Counted from the stretch's first letter, positions 26,518 through 36,178 are shown. The stretch is DNA of 64,000 nt from Bradyrhizobium sp. G127 (GCF_021502575.1 NZ_JAKFGN010000001.1:992001-1056000), one strand, 5' to 3'. Numbers and translations: made by a program. Notes: generated by a model not told the origin, from the letters alone.

Positions 26518-27234
26518 GTGAACGCGAAGAAATATGCTGCCGAGGCCATCGGCACGTTCTGGCTGACATTCGCAGGCTGCGGCAGTGCCGTCATTGCCGC
26601 CGCTTTTCCTCAGGTCGGTATCGGCCTGCTCGGTGTCTCGTTCGCGTTCGGTCTGAGCGTCGTCACCATGGCCTTCGCTATCGGCCATATTTCCGGCTGC
26701 CATCTCAATCCCGCCGTGACGGTCGGGCTTGCCGCGGGCGGCCGCTTTCCGGCGGGGCAGATCGTGCCCTATGTGATCGCCCAGGTGGTCGGCGCGATTG
26801 CCGCCGCGGCGCTGCTGTACGTGATCGCCAGCGGCAAGGCGGGTTTCGATCTCGCCGGCGGCTTTGCCTCCAACGGCTATGAAGATCATTCACCGGGCAA
26901 GTACAGCCTCGTTGCCTGCCTCCTCATGGAGGTGACGATGACGGCGGTATTCCTTTTCGTCATCATGGGTGCGACCCACGGCAAGGCGCCGGCTGGTTTC
27001 GCGCCGCTGGCGATCGGTCTTGCACTGGTGCTGATCCATCTTGTCAGCATCCCCGTCACCAACACGTCGGTGAACCCGGCGCGCAGCACCGGTCCGGCAC
27101 TATTCGTCGGCGGCTGGGCATTGCAGCAGTTGTGGCTGTTCTGGCTCGCGCCGCTGGTCGGCGGTGTCATCGGCGGCGTGGTCTATCGCTGGCTGAGCGA
27201 TGAGCCGGAGGGAATCGTGGCGGGGACCAAATAA
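26518..27234 (+). CDS. aqpZ: Aquaporin Z
   Basis: A 238-residue MIP-family channel of six membrane helices with two half-helix NPA motifs: [12 protein letters not shown] and [15 protein letters not shown]. The selectivity-filter region ([18 protein letters not shown], and Arg after the second NPA) is that of AqpZ water channels. The GTG at 26518 is preceded by AGGGGAG with a 7-base gap and begins [15 protein letters not shown]. It is divergent from rpsU and followed by a strong terminator shared with purK. Confidence 0.95.
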   Translation: MNAKKYAAEAIGTFWLTFAGCGSAVIAAAFPQVGIGLLGVSFAFGLSVVTMAFAIGHISGCHLNPAVTVGLAAGGRFPAGQIVPYVIAQVVGAIAAAALLYVIASGKAGFDLAGGFASNGYEDHSPGKYSLVACLLMEVTMTAVFLFVIMGATHGKAPAGFAPLAIGLALVLIHLVSIPVTNTSVNPARSTGPALFVGGWALQQLWLFWLAPLVGGVIGGVVYRWLSDEPEGIVAGTK

Positions 27235-27254
27235 ACTCCAACACCGGACTCGGG

Positions 27255-27295
27255 GAAGGCTGTCGCGGAGTCGCCGCGGCAGCCTTTTGTTTTAT
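27255..27295. terminator. Terminator between aqpZ and purK
   Basis: The arms AAGGCTGTCGCGG and CCGCGGCAGCCTT (one G-U type mismatch) form a long stem followed by TTTTGTTTTATTTTT on the plus strand. It ends aqpZ and probably also stops reading from the convergent purK. Confidence 0.88.
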
Positions 27296-28392
27296 TTTTG
27301 CGAAACTTTGACCTCGGTGACATGGCCCATCTTGCGGCCGGGCCGGGGAGCGCCCTTGCCGTAAAGATGCACGGTCGCGCCGGGCCTGGTCAGCCACTTG
27401 CCGTAATCGAGAATGTCGTCGCCGATCAGGTTGGTCATGGTGACATCGCCGTGGCGGACCGGATGGGCCAGCGGCCATCCGGCGATGGCGCGAATATGCT
27501 GCTCGAACTGCGACACCGACGCGCCATCCAGCGTCCAGTGTCCCGAGTTGTGAACGCGAGGCGCGATCTCGTTGACCAGCAGAGTGGGACCATCCTTGCC
27601 CGGCACCACGAACAGTTCCACCGCCAGCACGCCCACATAATCCAGCGCGGCGGCGATCTTCTCCGCAATGGTGCGGGCCTGTGCCGCGAGGTCATCGGAG
27701 ATGCGCGCAGGCGCATGCGAGAATTTCAGGATGTGATCGCGATGCTCGTTTTCGGTGACGTCGTAGCAAACCACTTCGCCGCTGGTGCTGCGCGCGGCGA
27801 TGACTGAAATCTCGCGTTCGAACGGCACGAACGCTTCGAGGATTGCCGAGCGCGTTTCGAGGTCGGCCCACACCGCTTCCGGGTCGTCGCCCTCGCGCAC
27901 CACCACCTGTCCCTTGCCGTCGTAGCCGAAGCGCCGGGTCTTGAGCACAGCGGGCAGGCCGATCTGGCCAATGGCGGCTTTCAGGTCCTGTGCGGAGGAG
28001 ACATCGGCGTAGCGCGCGGTGGCGATACCAAGCTTGGTGATGAAGTTCTTTTCCGCGAACCGGTCCTGTGTGGTTTCCAGGATCTTCGGGTCTGGCAGCA
28101 CCGGACGGCGCGCGGCGAGGATCATCGCGGTGGAGGACGGGATATTCTCGAATTCGTAGGTGATGACGCCGACATCCGACGCGAACAGTTCCAGCGCCTC
28201 GACGTCGGCATATTCGGCGCAAGTCGCGTTCTGCACCACGTCGAAAGCCGGAGAATCCGGATCGGGTGAGAACACCTGCGCCTTGAGGCCGAGCCGTGCC
28301 GCGGCGAGCGCAAGCATTCGTCCCAACTGGCCGCCGCCGAGAATTCCGATGGTGTCGCCCGGTTTCAGCGTCACCCGACTTGAAGATGTCAC
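27292..28392 (-). CDS. purK: 5-(carboxyamino)imidazole ribonucleotide synthase
   Basis: A 366-residue ATP-grasp enzyme: [24 protein letters not shown] at the N terminus, [12 protein letters not shown] in the ATP-grasp domain, and [17 protein letters not shown] near the active site. It makes N5-CAIR from AIR, ATP and bicarbonate in purine synthesis, working with PurE. The GTG start overlaps the purE stop codon (GTGA), so translation is coupled to purE. Complete length. Confidence 0.96.
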   Translation of the reverse strand: MTSSSRVTLKPGDTIGILGGGQLGRMLALAAARLGLKAQVFSPDPDSPAFDVVQNATCAEYADVEALELFASDVGVITYEFENIPSSTAMILAARRPVLPDPKILETTQDRFAEKNFITKLGIATARYADVSSAQDLKAAIGQIGLPAVLKTRRFGYDGKGQVVVREGDDPEAVWADLETRSAILEAFVPFEREISVIAARSTSGEVVCYDVTENEHRDHILKFSHAPARISDDLAAQARTIAEKIAAALDYVGVLAVELFVVPGKDGPTLLVNEIAPRVHNSGHWTLDGASVSQFEQHIRAIAGWPLAHPVRHGDVTMTNLIGDDILDYGKWLTRPGATVHLYGKGAPRPGRKMGHVTEVKVSQK

Positions 28393-28880
28393 TTAGGTTC
28401 GTCCTCTGGGCGCTCGCTTACCGCCTCGGTCTGTTGCTGGCGCCATGTGGCAAGCCGGGTTGCAAGACCGTCATCGTTGAGGGCCAGCACGCTCGCAGCG
28501 AGTAGGGCGGCATTGATAGCGCCTGCCTTCCCGATCGCCAAGGTGCCGACCGGAATTCCGGCGGGCATTTGCACAATGGAATACAGCGAATCCACGCCTG
28601 CCAGCGTCTTGGATTCCACCGGCACGCCGAACACCGGAAGTTCCGTCAGCGACGCCGCCATACCGGGCAGATGCGCGGCACCGCCAGCGCCAGCGATGAT
28701 GACCTTGAAACCGGCGGCCTTGGCCCCCTTGGCGAAAGCATAGAGCCGCTCGGGGGTCCGGTGCGCAGAGACGATCCGCGCCTCATGCTGGATGCCGAGT
28801 GCGGTGAGGGTCTCTGCGGCGTGGCGCATGGTGGCCCAGTCGGACTGGCTTCCCATGATGATGGCGACGGGGGTTGTCAT
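28389..28880 (-). CDS. purE: N5-CAIR mutase
   Basis: A 163-residue enzyme with the class I PurE signature: [29 protein letters not shown] and [16 protein letters not shown], containing the active-site Ser, Asp and His residues. It converts N5-CAIR to CAIR. First gene of the purEK operon, divergent from a GGDEF gene whose start is about 90 bp away. Confidence 0.96.
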   Translation of the reverse strand: MTTPVAIIMGSQSDWATMRHAAETLTALGIQHEARIVSAHRTPERLYAFAKGAKAAGFKVIIAGAGGAAHLPGMAASLTELPVFGVPVESKTLAGVDSLYSIVQMPAGIPVGTLAIGKAGAINAALLAASVLALNDDGLATRLATWRQQQTEAVSERPEDEPK

Positions 28881-28969
28881 TCGGAATCTTTAAAAGGGGC
28901 CGAAAAAAGAGGGCGGATTATAGAGTTGCGCCCTTGCGTGGCAAGCCAGCGCGAATCCGTTATGCTTTC

Positions 28970-29701
28970 ATGGTCAACGCGCGGGGCGGAAATTTGAAGA
29001 AACCGGGCAAGAAAGTGCCATCGCGGCGCCCTGCGGCAAAGCGTCTGCCCGCGGGCGCCGGGGCGTCGGGTCGCAAACAGGGCGCCAAGGCGTCCGTTAA
29101 ACCCAAGGGCAAACCGATGGCGGCTCCGCTGAAGAAGGCGCGGCGGCAGATCTTGGCGCTGAAAGCGGAACTTGGCGCGGCGCAGGCCCGGATCGACGAA
29201 CTTCAGGCCTGGGCTGACACCGACTTCCTGCTGAATATCTACAACCGCCGCGGCTTCGAGCGGGAACTCGACCGGTCGATCGCCTACATCCGGCGCTACA
29301 AGGCGACCGGCGCGCTGATCGTGCTCGACGTCGATCGCCTGAAGCCCATCAACGACACGTTCGGCCATGCGGCAGGCGATGTGGTGCTGAAAGGGGTGGT
29401 CGCGGTGCTGATGCGCCATGTCCGGTCGTCGGATGTGGTGGGGCGGCTCGGCGGCGACGAGTTCGGATTGCTGCTGTGGAATCTCACGGAGGCCGACGCC
29501 CTGGCGAAGGCGGCGGCGCTGGAAGAGGCAATCGACCGGCTGACCTTTGTGTTCAAGGGCCGTCCCGTGGTCGCGGGTGCATCGGCCGGCATCGCGCTGA
29601 TCGGCGCAACCGACCAGGCTGCTGCGGCGATGGAAGCGGCGGATCGCGCCATGTATGCGCGCAAGGCGGTGCGCCGGGGACGCGTGCTGACCGCGCTTTG
29701 A
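28970..29701 (+). CDS. GGDEF-domain diguanylate cyclase
   Basis: A 243-residue protein: about 60 residues rich in Lys, Ala and Pro, a short coiled coil (ALKAELGAAQARIDELQAW) and one GGDEF domain. The active site is intact, GGDEF at 161-165, with D and N motifs (DTDFLLNIYNRRGFERELD, LDVDRLKPINDTFGHAAGD). The inhibitory I-site RSSD sits at 152-155, five residues before GGDEF, so feedback inhibition by c-di-GMP is likely. No sensory domain is recognisable. The ATG at 28970 was preferred to an upstream in-frame start that overlaps the purE 5' end. Confidence 0.88.
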   Translation: MVNARGGNLKKPGKKVPSRRPAAKRLPAGAGASGRKQGAKASVKPKGKPMAAPLKKARRQILALKAELGAAQARIDELQAWADTDFLLNIYNRRGFERELDRSIAYIRRYKATGALIVLDVDRLKPINDTFGHAAGDVVLKGVVAVLMRHVRSSDVVGRLGGDEFGLLLWNLTEADALAKAAALEEAIDRLTFVFKGRPVVAGASAGIALIGATDQAAAAMEAADRAMYARKAVRRGRVLTAL

Positions 29702-29731
29702 GGCTCGACCGGCGCGGCGTCTTGCCGCAAG

Positions 29732-29938
29732 TCAGGCAATAATATCAGGTGTGATCTGGTCTTCGATGAACGCGATGCGGTCGCGCAATTGCAGCTTGCG
29801 TTTTTTCAGCCGCTGCAACCTCAGGAGGTCGGGCGCCGGCGACAGATGCAACGCCTCGATGGCGGCATCGAGGTCGCGATGCTCCTGCTGCAACCGCGCC
29901 AATTCCAGAGCGAATTCGTTGTTGTCCTGATCTACCAT
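29732..29938 (-). CDS. DUF465 / YdcH-family small protein
   Basis: A 68-residue helical protein (LELARLQQEHRDLDAAIEAL, LLRLQRLKKRKLQLRDRIAFIED), matching the DUF465 (YdcH) family pattern of heptad helices ending in a K-K-x-K-L-x-L-K/R-D motif. Function is unknown; the fold is a helical hairpin. It is divergent from a second DUF465 gene 420 bp away, and two large hairpins lie between them. Confidence 0.85.
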   Translation of the reverse strand: MVDQDNNEFALELARLQQEHRDLDAAIEALHLSPAPDLLRLQRLKKRKLQLRDRIAFIEDQITPDIIA

Positions 29939-30002
29939 AACCGTCGATGACTAGATTGCGTCAGACTTCACTTAAGTCTTCCGTCTTCCCGGATGTGCCC
30001 TG

Positions 30003-30080
30003 CCAGTGGAGTGGATTTGACATTCGCACTCTCCCAGCCGGGAGTCCGCAAAGCGAATGTCAAATCCAGAACTCCACTGG
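30003..30080. repeat. Paired-hairpin element, copy 1 of pair 1
   Basis: A 78-base hairpin. The outer stem is 10 bp (30003-30012 with 30071-30080), the 3-base bulge AGA is at 30068-30070, the inner stem is 15 bp (30013-30027 with 30053-30067) and ends TTCGC at the loop, and the loop of 25 bases contains its own small hairpin CTCCC/GGGAG. All pairs are canonical. Confidence 0.8.
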
Positions 30081-30092
30081 AAACTTATATTT

Positions 30093-30169
30093 TCCAATGG
30101 TCCTTTGTTTCCAACATTCGCAAGAATGCCTGACGAAACGGGTGCGAATGTTGGAATCGGACCATTGGA
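30093..30169. repeat. Paired-hairpin element, copy 2 of pair 1
   Basis: A 77-base hairpin 12 bases after the first. The outer stem is 11 bp (30093-30103 with 30159-30169), an asymmetric internal loop has 5 bases against 2 (net 3), the inner stem is 14 bp (30109-30122 with 30143-30156) with ACATTCGCA next to the loop, and the loop is 20 bases. Stem sequences differ from copy 1 except for ACATTCGC. Confidence 0.8.
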
Positions 30170-30355
30170 CGGTCATTGCAGAAAAACGTTACCACTTCCA
30201 GCAGACGGTATCGTGAGGCGGGTTCCGTCACAATTCGTTTCCATCGTTATAAAATTTACATAGGCGATTTCATTCGGCTGTCGACAGATGCCTCCGCTCA
30301 TGTACACTTACTCGTCCAGATCCGATCTGAGGTCCACTCACAAAGGAGACTTCTT

Positions 30356-30532
30356 ATGGCGATTCAGGCGCATCTCGTTGAACTGGAACGAAAACACGAA
30401 GTTCTGGAAAACGAATTGCACGATGCTCTCCAGCATCTTTCCACCGACGACCTCCAGATCATTGAGCTGAAGCGCCGCAAGCTGGTGCTCAAGGACCAGA
30501 TCGAACGCATCAAGCTTGCTACGGTCCACTGA
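30356..30532 (+). CDS. DUF465 / YdcH-family small protein
   Basis: A 58-residue protein: MAIQAHLVELERKHEVLENELHDAL, then LQIIELKRRKLVLKDQIERIK, the full DUF465 pattern. AAAGGAG stands eight bases before the ATG, a strong ribosome binding site, whereas the longer upstream frame has no support. It is a paralogue of the divergent gene at 29732-29938. Function is unknown. Confidence 0.87.
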   Translation: MAIQAHLVELERKHEVLENELHDALQHLSTDDLQIIELKRRKLVLKDQIERIKLATVH

Positions 30533-30620
30533 CTCTCTCGGAAATCGACGCCTCCCGAAAATCCTTTCATCGGTTCGACACGATGTTCGTAACGGCTGTT
30601 TGGCCGTTGCGGGGTTGTGA

Positions 30621-31730
30621 TCAGTCCTGCGCGGATGCGAGGCGAGCCACTTCGTCCGCGATGGCGAGGGATGAGGTCAGGCCGGGCGATTCAATCCCGA
30701 ACAGGTTGATCAGACCTGCGAGGCCGTGGTCCTGTGTTCCCTGGATGACGAAATCCTGCTTGGCCACCGCAGGTGGAACGATCTTGGGCCGGATTCCGGA
30801 ATAGCTCGGTGTCAGCGCGCCGTCCGGCAACCCCGGCCAATAGCGGCGGATTGCGGGATAGAACCGCTCGGCCCGCGCCGGGTCCACCGCGTAATCAATC
30901 TTCTCGATCCACTCCACGTCGGGTCCGAATTTCGCCTGTCCGCCGAGATCGATGGTCAGGTGCACGCCGAGGCCGCCTGGCTCCGGCGTGGGATAGATCA
31001 GCCGGGAAAACGGCGCGCGCGTGCTGCAACTGAAGTAGTTGCCTTTGGCGTAATAGATGTTTGGGACGCGATCGGCGGGCATGGCGTCGATCGTGCGGGC
31101 AATCGCCGGGGCCGAGAGCCCGGCCGAGTTGATCAGCAGCCGGCATTGCAGCGTCATCGGGCTGTCGCCGCCGATCTCCACCTCGAAGCCGCCTGCGACG
31201 GCTTTGGCGCTCCGCAGCGGTGCATGAAATGCAAGCGCGCCGCCCGCGTCCTCGATTTCGCCGCGCAGCGCCAGCATGTAGGCATGACTGTCGAGGATGC
31301 CGGTGGACGGCGACAGCAATGCGCCGGTGCAGTTCAGCGCGGGCTCCAGCGCGCGTGCTTCATCGGCGGACAGCATCCGAAGATCATCGACGCCGTTGGC
31401 CTCGGCATGCGACCGGATCGACGCCAGCTTCTCGTCCTCGTTGTTCGCCGTCGCCACGATCAGCTTGCCGCAACGCCGGTACGGCACGCCATGGTCGTCG
31501 CAATAGCTGTAGAGCATCTGCTTTCCGGTGACGCACATCCGCGCCATCAGGCTTCCGGACGGATAGTAAATTCCGGCGTGGATCACCTCGCTGTTGCGCG
31601 ACGATGTTCCGGTGCCGATGTCTCCGGCGGATTCGACGACCACAACCTCGAGACCGGATCGCGCCAGATGTCGCGCAACGGCAAGACCAACGACGCCTGC
31701 GCCGACGACGACACACTCAATCCTGTCCAT
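30621..31730 (-). CDS. FAD-dependent L-2-hydroxyglutarate oxidase-like enzyme
   Basis: A 369-residue DAO-family flavoprotein. The N-terminal Rossmann motif [19 protein letters not shown], then [18 protein letters not shown] and [11 protein letters not shown], and a C-terminal YSGIRPKI and [15 protein letters not shown] are the pattern of L-2-hydroxyglutarate dehydrogenases/oxidases (LhgO). These recycle L-2-hydroxyglutarate to 2-oxoglutarate with electrons passing to the quinone pool or oxygen. A glycine-oxidase-like function is less likely. The gene stands alone, convergent with the small DUF465 gene. Confidence 0.85.
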   Translation of the reverse strand: MDRIECVVVGAGVVGLAVARHLARSGLEVVVVESAGDIGTGTSSRNSEVIHAGIYYPSGSLMARMCVTGKQMLYSYCDDHGVPYRRCGKLIVATANNEDEKLASIRSHAEANGVDDLRMLSADEARALEPALNCTGALLSPSTGILDSHAYMLALRGEIEDAGGALAFHAPLRSAKAVAGGFEVEIGGDSPMTLQCRLLINSAGLSAPAIARTIDAMPADRVPNIYYAKGNYFSCSTRAPFSRLIYPTPEPGGLGVHLTIDLGGQAKFGPDVEWIEKIDYAVDPARAERFYPAIRRYWPGLPDGALTPSYSGIRPKIVPPAVAKQDFVIQGTQDHGLAGLINLFGIESPGLTSSLAIADEVARLASAQD

Positions 31731-31807
31731 TGATGCCCCGTTTTGCTGGATAGGTTCTTTGCATGCTCATTTTATGCACAGCATGGTGCGATGCGAGGCG
31801 TTCGGCA

Positions 31808-31822
31808 TTAGGGGATGGTTAA
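31808..31822. promoter_or_regulatory. Degenerate CtrA-like box
   Basis: TTAG-N7-TTAA (one mismatch to TTAA-N7-TTAA), about 115 bases upstream of the PAS-GGDEF-EAL gene. One-mismatch boxes are expected a few times by chance in a window this size. Confidence 0.3.
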
Positions 31823-31938
31823 GCATAGACGGCCAATTGCCCGCATTTAAGTCACATTCTGTTCGCTGGGAAGATCGCGTTTACCCGATTCAAAGGGGTG
31901 CAACCAGAGAGTGTTCGCGAAGAATTCGCGGATCGGTA

Positions 31939-34653
31939 ATGACGGGCTGGCAGAAGCAAGCGCACACAACCACAGTGAGCCTGGGAAGGATCGCTGGGAG
32001 CTTCTGCGTCTCGGCGATGGCATGCGGAAGCGCAAGCGCGCAGATTATCGCCAATCCCGATGGCACCTTTTCGGCCCTGTCAAGCGACAGCGCGCATACG
32101 GCCCTGATGTGGCAGGTGGCGATTGGCGGGTTTGTGGTCATCGCGTTCCTCGCGGCGATGGTCCTGTGGATTTCGACGGCCTTGCGGCGCGCGCGCCATG
32201 CCAATATCCGGCGCGCCGCCTTTGTCTCCAGCGCCCTCAACAATCTGGCCAACGGGATCGTGATGGTCGATGCGCGCAAGCGCATGGTGTTTTGCAACGA
32301 CCGTTATCTGGAGATGTATGGGCTGGACCGTTTCGACCTGTTCCCCGGAATGACGGGACGCGACCTTCTGGAGTTGCGCAAGCAGCGCGGCACGATCTCC
32401 GGAGAGATCGATGACTATTTTTGCAATGTCCAGCATCCGGACGGCTACGTCTGCGAACTCAAGGATGGCCGCTCGATCCTCATCAAGCATCGCAAGCTCG
32501 CCAACGGCGGGATTGTGTCAACCCACGAGGATTGCACCGAGCAGCGTTCGCTGTCCAAGGAATTGGCCAAGAACAAGAACTTCCTGGAATCGGTGATCGA
32601 CAACATTCCGGTCTGCGTTGCCGCCAAGAGCATCGAAGACGGCAAGTACATTCTGGCCAATCGTGCATTCGAACAGTTTGCCGGGATCAGCCGCGATCAG
32701 ATCATCGGTAAAACGGCTCACAGCGTCTATTCGCCCGAAGCAGCCCAAGCCGTCGTGGATATGGATCGGGACGCGGTCGTTTCGCCGACGGGTCAGACGC
32801 GCACCGAACTGCTCATCGATCACCGTGGCGGCAAACGCCTTGTGGCATGCAACCGCGTCATCGCGCGCAATGAAAAGAACGAGCCTGAATTCCTGGTCGC
32901 GCTATTCGAGGATGTGACCGATCGCAGGTCGCTGTCGCGCGAAATCCAGAGCGCCAAGAAATTCCTGGAACTGGTGGTCGACAACATTCCCGTCGCGCTG
33001 GTGGTCAAGCGGCTGAGCGACGGTCAGTATGTGCTTGCCAACCGCACTGCCGAGGTGACGCTGGGTCGCCGCCGCGAAGAGGTGGTCGGCAGCACACTTG
33101 AGGACATTTACAACCCGGCCGATGTGAAATTCATCCTCAAGCGGGATGAAGATGCCGTCCGCAAGCAGGGCGTCGTTACCGAAGAGCACCCGATCCAGAC
33201 TCCCAACGGATTGCGCCTGTTCCTGACGCGGCGCGTGACCGTTCTCGACGAGAACGGCGAGCCGCAATATCTCATCAAGACCAATGAAGACGTCACGGAT
33301 CGCCGCGAGACGGAATCGCGCATGGCCCATATGGCCTATCACGATTCACTTACCGATCTGCCGAACCGCGCGGCCTTCCTGAAGGCCCTGTCGCAGATGA
33401 TCGAGGCCTGCAAGGACACCACCGAGGAATTCGCGGTGCTGTCGATCGATCTCGACCGCCTCAAGGAAATCAACGACGTATTCGGCCACGAGGTCGGCGA
33501 CAAGCTCCTGATCGAGGTGTCGCGCCGTCTGGAGACGGCCGTGCAGGGCGGTGTTGTTGCGCGCCTGAGCGGCGACGAATTCGGACTGATCATCGACGGC
33601 GTGCAGCCCGATGCGGCGCTGGAGCTTGCGAACCGCCTGATTGAAACCATGCGCGACGAAATCGTGATCGAAGGCCGCTCGCTCCGCATGGGGCTGACGA
33701 CCGGCATCTCGATCTTCCCGCGCAATGGCGGCACCGCCGCGGAATTGCTCGCCAATGCCGACGCGGCGCTGTTCCGGGCCAAGGCGAAATCGCGCGGCTC
33801 CGTCAGCTTCTTTGCGGCTGAAATGGACCAGCAGGTTCGCGACCGCCGTGCGCTGCATCAGGATCTCTCGACCGCGATCAGGAACGGCGAATTGTCTTTG
33901 CACTATCAGCCGCAGGCACGGGCGCGGCACAAGATCAACGCCGACCACGTGCTTGGTTTCGAGGCACTGGCGCGCTGGGTCCATCCGGTGCGCGGCTTCG
34001 TTCCGCCGAGCGATTTCATCCCGCTGGCGGAAGAAAGCGGCCTGATTGTCGAAATGGGCGAATGGATTCTGCGCGAGGCCTGCCGCGAGGCGGCGTCGTG
34101 GCCGAAGGATTTGCAGATTTCCGTCAACCTGTCGCCCGCCCAGTTCATGCACGGCGATCTTGTTGGTCTTGTTCACTCCATCCTGATCGAAACGGGACTG
34201 GCACCGGGCCGGCTGGAGCTCGAAATCACCGAGGGCGTACTGATCGAGGACTTTGACCGCGGATTGTCGCTGCTGCGGCGGCTGAAAGCGCTTGGCGTGC
34301 GGATCGCGATGGACGATTTCGGCAGCGGATACTCCTCGCTGACCTATCTGCAATCGTTCCCGTTCGACAAGATCAAGATCGACCGCGCTTTCGTGATGAA
34401 TCTCGGCCGTAACACCCAGTCCGCCGCGATCATTCGCGCCATGATCGGGCTCGGCCACGGCCTCAACATTTCCATCGTCGCCGAAGGCGTCGAAACCCAG
34501 GAACAGCTCAGCTTCCTGGCGGACGAGGCCTGCGATCAGGTGCAGGGCTATTTCCTGGGCAAGCCCGCGCCGATCGACCACTACGCCGACTGGATCGGCC
34601 GCGACAAGCGCGTCGCAAGCATTCCGCGCAAGGTTGTCTCGACCCGCGCATAG
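31939..34653 (+). CDS. PAS-GGDEF-EAL c-di-GMP signalling protein
   Basis: A 904-residue protein. An N-terminal signal-like segment (GSFCVSAMACGSASA) and one membrane helix (MWQVAIGGFVVIAFLAAMVLWI, about 55-80) precede three PAS domains (starting near 100, 215 and 340). A GGDEF domain carries SGDEF at 544-548 with no I-site, and an EAL domain has E675-A-L and MDDFGSGYSSL, DKIKIDRAF and AEGVE. The EAL motifs are complete, so phosphodiesterase activity is likely; SGDEF may be active, weak or regulatory. The ATG at 31939 begins the signal segment and was preferred to an upstream extension. Confidence 0.88.
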   Translation: MTGWQKQAHTTTVSLGRIAGSFCVSAMACGSASAQIIANPDGTFSALSSDSAHTALMWQVAIGGFVVIAFLAAMVLWISTALRRARHANIRRAAFVSSALNNLANGIVMVDARKRMVFCNDRYLEMYGLDRFDLFPGMTGRDLLELRKQRGTISGEIDDYFCNVQHPDGYVCELKDGRSILIKHRKLANGGIVSTHEDCTEQRSLSKELAKNKNFLESVIDNIPVCVAAKSIEDGKYILANRAFEQFAGISRDQIIGKTAHSVYSPEAAQAVVDMDRDAVVSPTGQTRTELLIDHRGGKRLVACNRVIARNEKNEPEFLVALFEDVTDRRSLSREIQSAKKFLELVVDNIPVALVVKRLSDGQYVLANRTAEVTLGRRREEVVGSTLEDIYNPADVKFILKRDEDAVRKQGVVTEEHPIQTPNGLRLFLTRRVTVLDENGEPQYLIKTNEDVTDRRETESRMAHMAYHDSLTDLPNRAAFLKALSQMIEACKDTTEEFAVLSIDLDRLKEINDVFGHEVGDKLLIEVSRRLETAVQGGVVARLSGDEFGLIIDGVQPDAALELANRLIETMRDEIVIEGRSLRMGLTTGISIFPRNGGTAAELLANADAALFRAKAKSRGSVSFFAAEMDQQVRDRRALHQDLSTAIRNGELSLHYQPQARARHKINADHVLGFEALARWVHPVRGFVPPSDFIPLAEESGLIVEMGEWILREACREAASWPKDLQISVNLSPAQFMHGDLVGLVHSILIETGLAPGRLELEITEGVLIEDFDRGLSLLRRLKALGVRIAMDDFGSGYSSLTYLQSFPFDKIKIDRAFVMNLGRNTQSAAIIRAMIGLGHGLNISIVAEGVETQEQLSFLADEACDQVQGYFLGKPAPIDHYADWIGRDKRVASIPRKVVSTRA

Positions 34654-34720
34654 TCCGGAATCCGCAGGAAAAATTCGCAACACTTGACTCGCGATGGTGG
34701 TCGTCGGAGATCATCGCGGC

Positions 34721-36178
34721 ATGGCTGATGTCGACATCGCGATCATCGGGGGCGGCCTCAACGGTGTGAGCATCGCGCGTGATGCCGCCGGTCGCGGCCT
34801 GAAGGTCGCGTTGTTCGAGCAGAATGACCTCGGCGGCGGTGCCGCGGCGGCATCGCCCCATCTGATGCACGGCAATTTCATCGATCTCGAACGCGGTCAT
34901 GCGCTGCGGGTCCGCCGTGCCCTCGTTGAGCGGGACATCGCGCTGCGCACCGCGCCGCATCTGGTGCGCCCGGCGCGTTTCGTGCTGCCCGTTCATGCCG
35001 ACGAGCGGCCGCCGGCGATGCTGCGTGCGGGCCTCTATGCCTACGACCGCCTTGCACCGCGAGGCAGCCTTCTCCATTCCGAGGCGCTCGACCTCACGAT
35101 CCACGCAGCCGGTCATCCGCTCAAGCGCTCGCTCGGGCTGGCGCTGGCCTGGTCAGATTGCACTGTGGATGAATCGCGGCTGGTCGTTCTCACTGCGATG
35201 GATGCCGCCGCGCATGGCGCTGCCATCCGGACCGGGGCGCGTTGTGCGTGGGCGGATCGCTCCGGAGAATGGCGGCTGACCATCGTCAACCGCGGAGAGC
35301 GCGAGACCGTCAGGGCGCGCGCGCTGGTGAACGCAAGCGGCGCGTGGACAAGCGCGGTGGCCGAAACCGTCTTGCATTTGCCTGCCGTTCAAGCGAGCCT
35401 CGGGAAAATCAGCCAGATCGTCGTCAAGCGCCTGTTCGATCGTGACGATGTCTACGTGCTTCAGAACGACGACCGCCGGATGATCTACGCCATTCCTTAT
35501 CATCGCGATTTTACCTTGATCGGCGCGTCCGAGCGCGGCTTCGCCGGCGATCCGGCCGTGATGTCGGCAGGGGCGGATGACGTCGCTTATCTTTGCGCGG
35601 CCGCCAGCCGCTATTTTCGCGAGCGGATCGAGCCGGCCGATGTGGTTCATGCCGTGGCCGGCGGTTATCTGGCTTCGGGCCAGGACGGACTCATGAAGCT
35701 CGACCGCAAGCCGGGCACCGCGCCGTTGCTGACGATCATCGGGGGCGTCACGACCAGCGCCCGGCGGCGCGCCGAAATCGCGCTGGCGCGGCTCGGCTCG
35801 TTCTTCAAGGCGTCGCCGAAGTCGATGTCAGCGTGGACCGCTGATGCGCCGCTGCCGGGAGGCGATTTTTCCTTCGATGCGCTGGACAATCAGGTCGAAG
35901 ATGCGCGCAATCGCTGGGCTTTTCTGACCGAGCCCCACGCGCGAAGGCTGGTGGAGGCCTATGGCACGCGCATCGATCGCGTGCTGGGTGCGGCAAAAAG
36001 CATGGATGACCTCGGGCAACGGTTCGGCGATGACCTCACCGCTTCGGAGGTGCGCTATCTGATGAAAGAAGAATTCGCCCGCTTCGCCGACGACATTCTG
36101 TGGCGGCGGTCCAAGCTCGGCCTGACGATGCCGCGGCCGGATCGTGACGCACTCCAAGCGTTCATGGCGACGGCATGA
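34721..36178 (+). CDS. GlpD-like FAD-dependent oxidoreductase with altered active site
   Basis: A 485-residue homologue of aerobic glycerol-3-phosphate dehydrogenase: ADVDIAIIGGGLNGVSIARDAAGRGLKVAL, ALVERDIALRTAPHLVRPARFVLPVH, SDCTVDESRLVVL and ALVNASGAWT are all GlpD-like. Yet aligned against E. coli GlpD from memory, the phosphate-binding residues Arg54/Tyr55 (HGGLRYLE) are Ile54/Asp55 (HGNFIDLE), Arg317 is Tyr, and Lys354 is Val (GGVTTSAR). FAD binding should be kept; the substrate may not be glycerol 3-phosphate. The stop overlaps the start of an ABC ATPase gene (ATGA), which ties it to the transporter. The gene was left unnamed for this reason. Confidence 0.82.
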   Translation: MADVDIAIIGGGLNGVSIARDAAGRGLKVALFEQNDLGGGAAAASPHLMHGNFIDLERGHALRVRRALVERDIALRTAPHLVRPARFVLPVHADERPPAMLRAGLYAYDRLAPRGSLLHSEALDLTIHAAGHPLKRSLGLALAWSDCTVDESRLVVLTAMDAAAHGAAIRTGARCAWADRSGEWRLTIVNRGERETVRARALVNASGAWTSAVAETVLHLPAVQASLGKISQIVVKRLFDRDDVYVLQNDDRRMIYAIPYHRDFTLIGASERGFAGDPAVMSAGADDVAYLCAAASRYFRERIEPADVVHAVAGGYLASGQDGLMKLDRKPGTAPLLTIIGGVTTSARRRAEIALARLGSFFKASPKSMSAWTADAPLPGGDFSFDALDNQVEDARNRWAFLTEPHARRLVEAYGTRIDRVLGAAKSMDDLGQRFGDDLTASEVRYLMKEEFARFADDILWRRSKLGLTMPRPDRDALQAFMATA

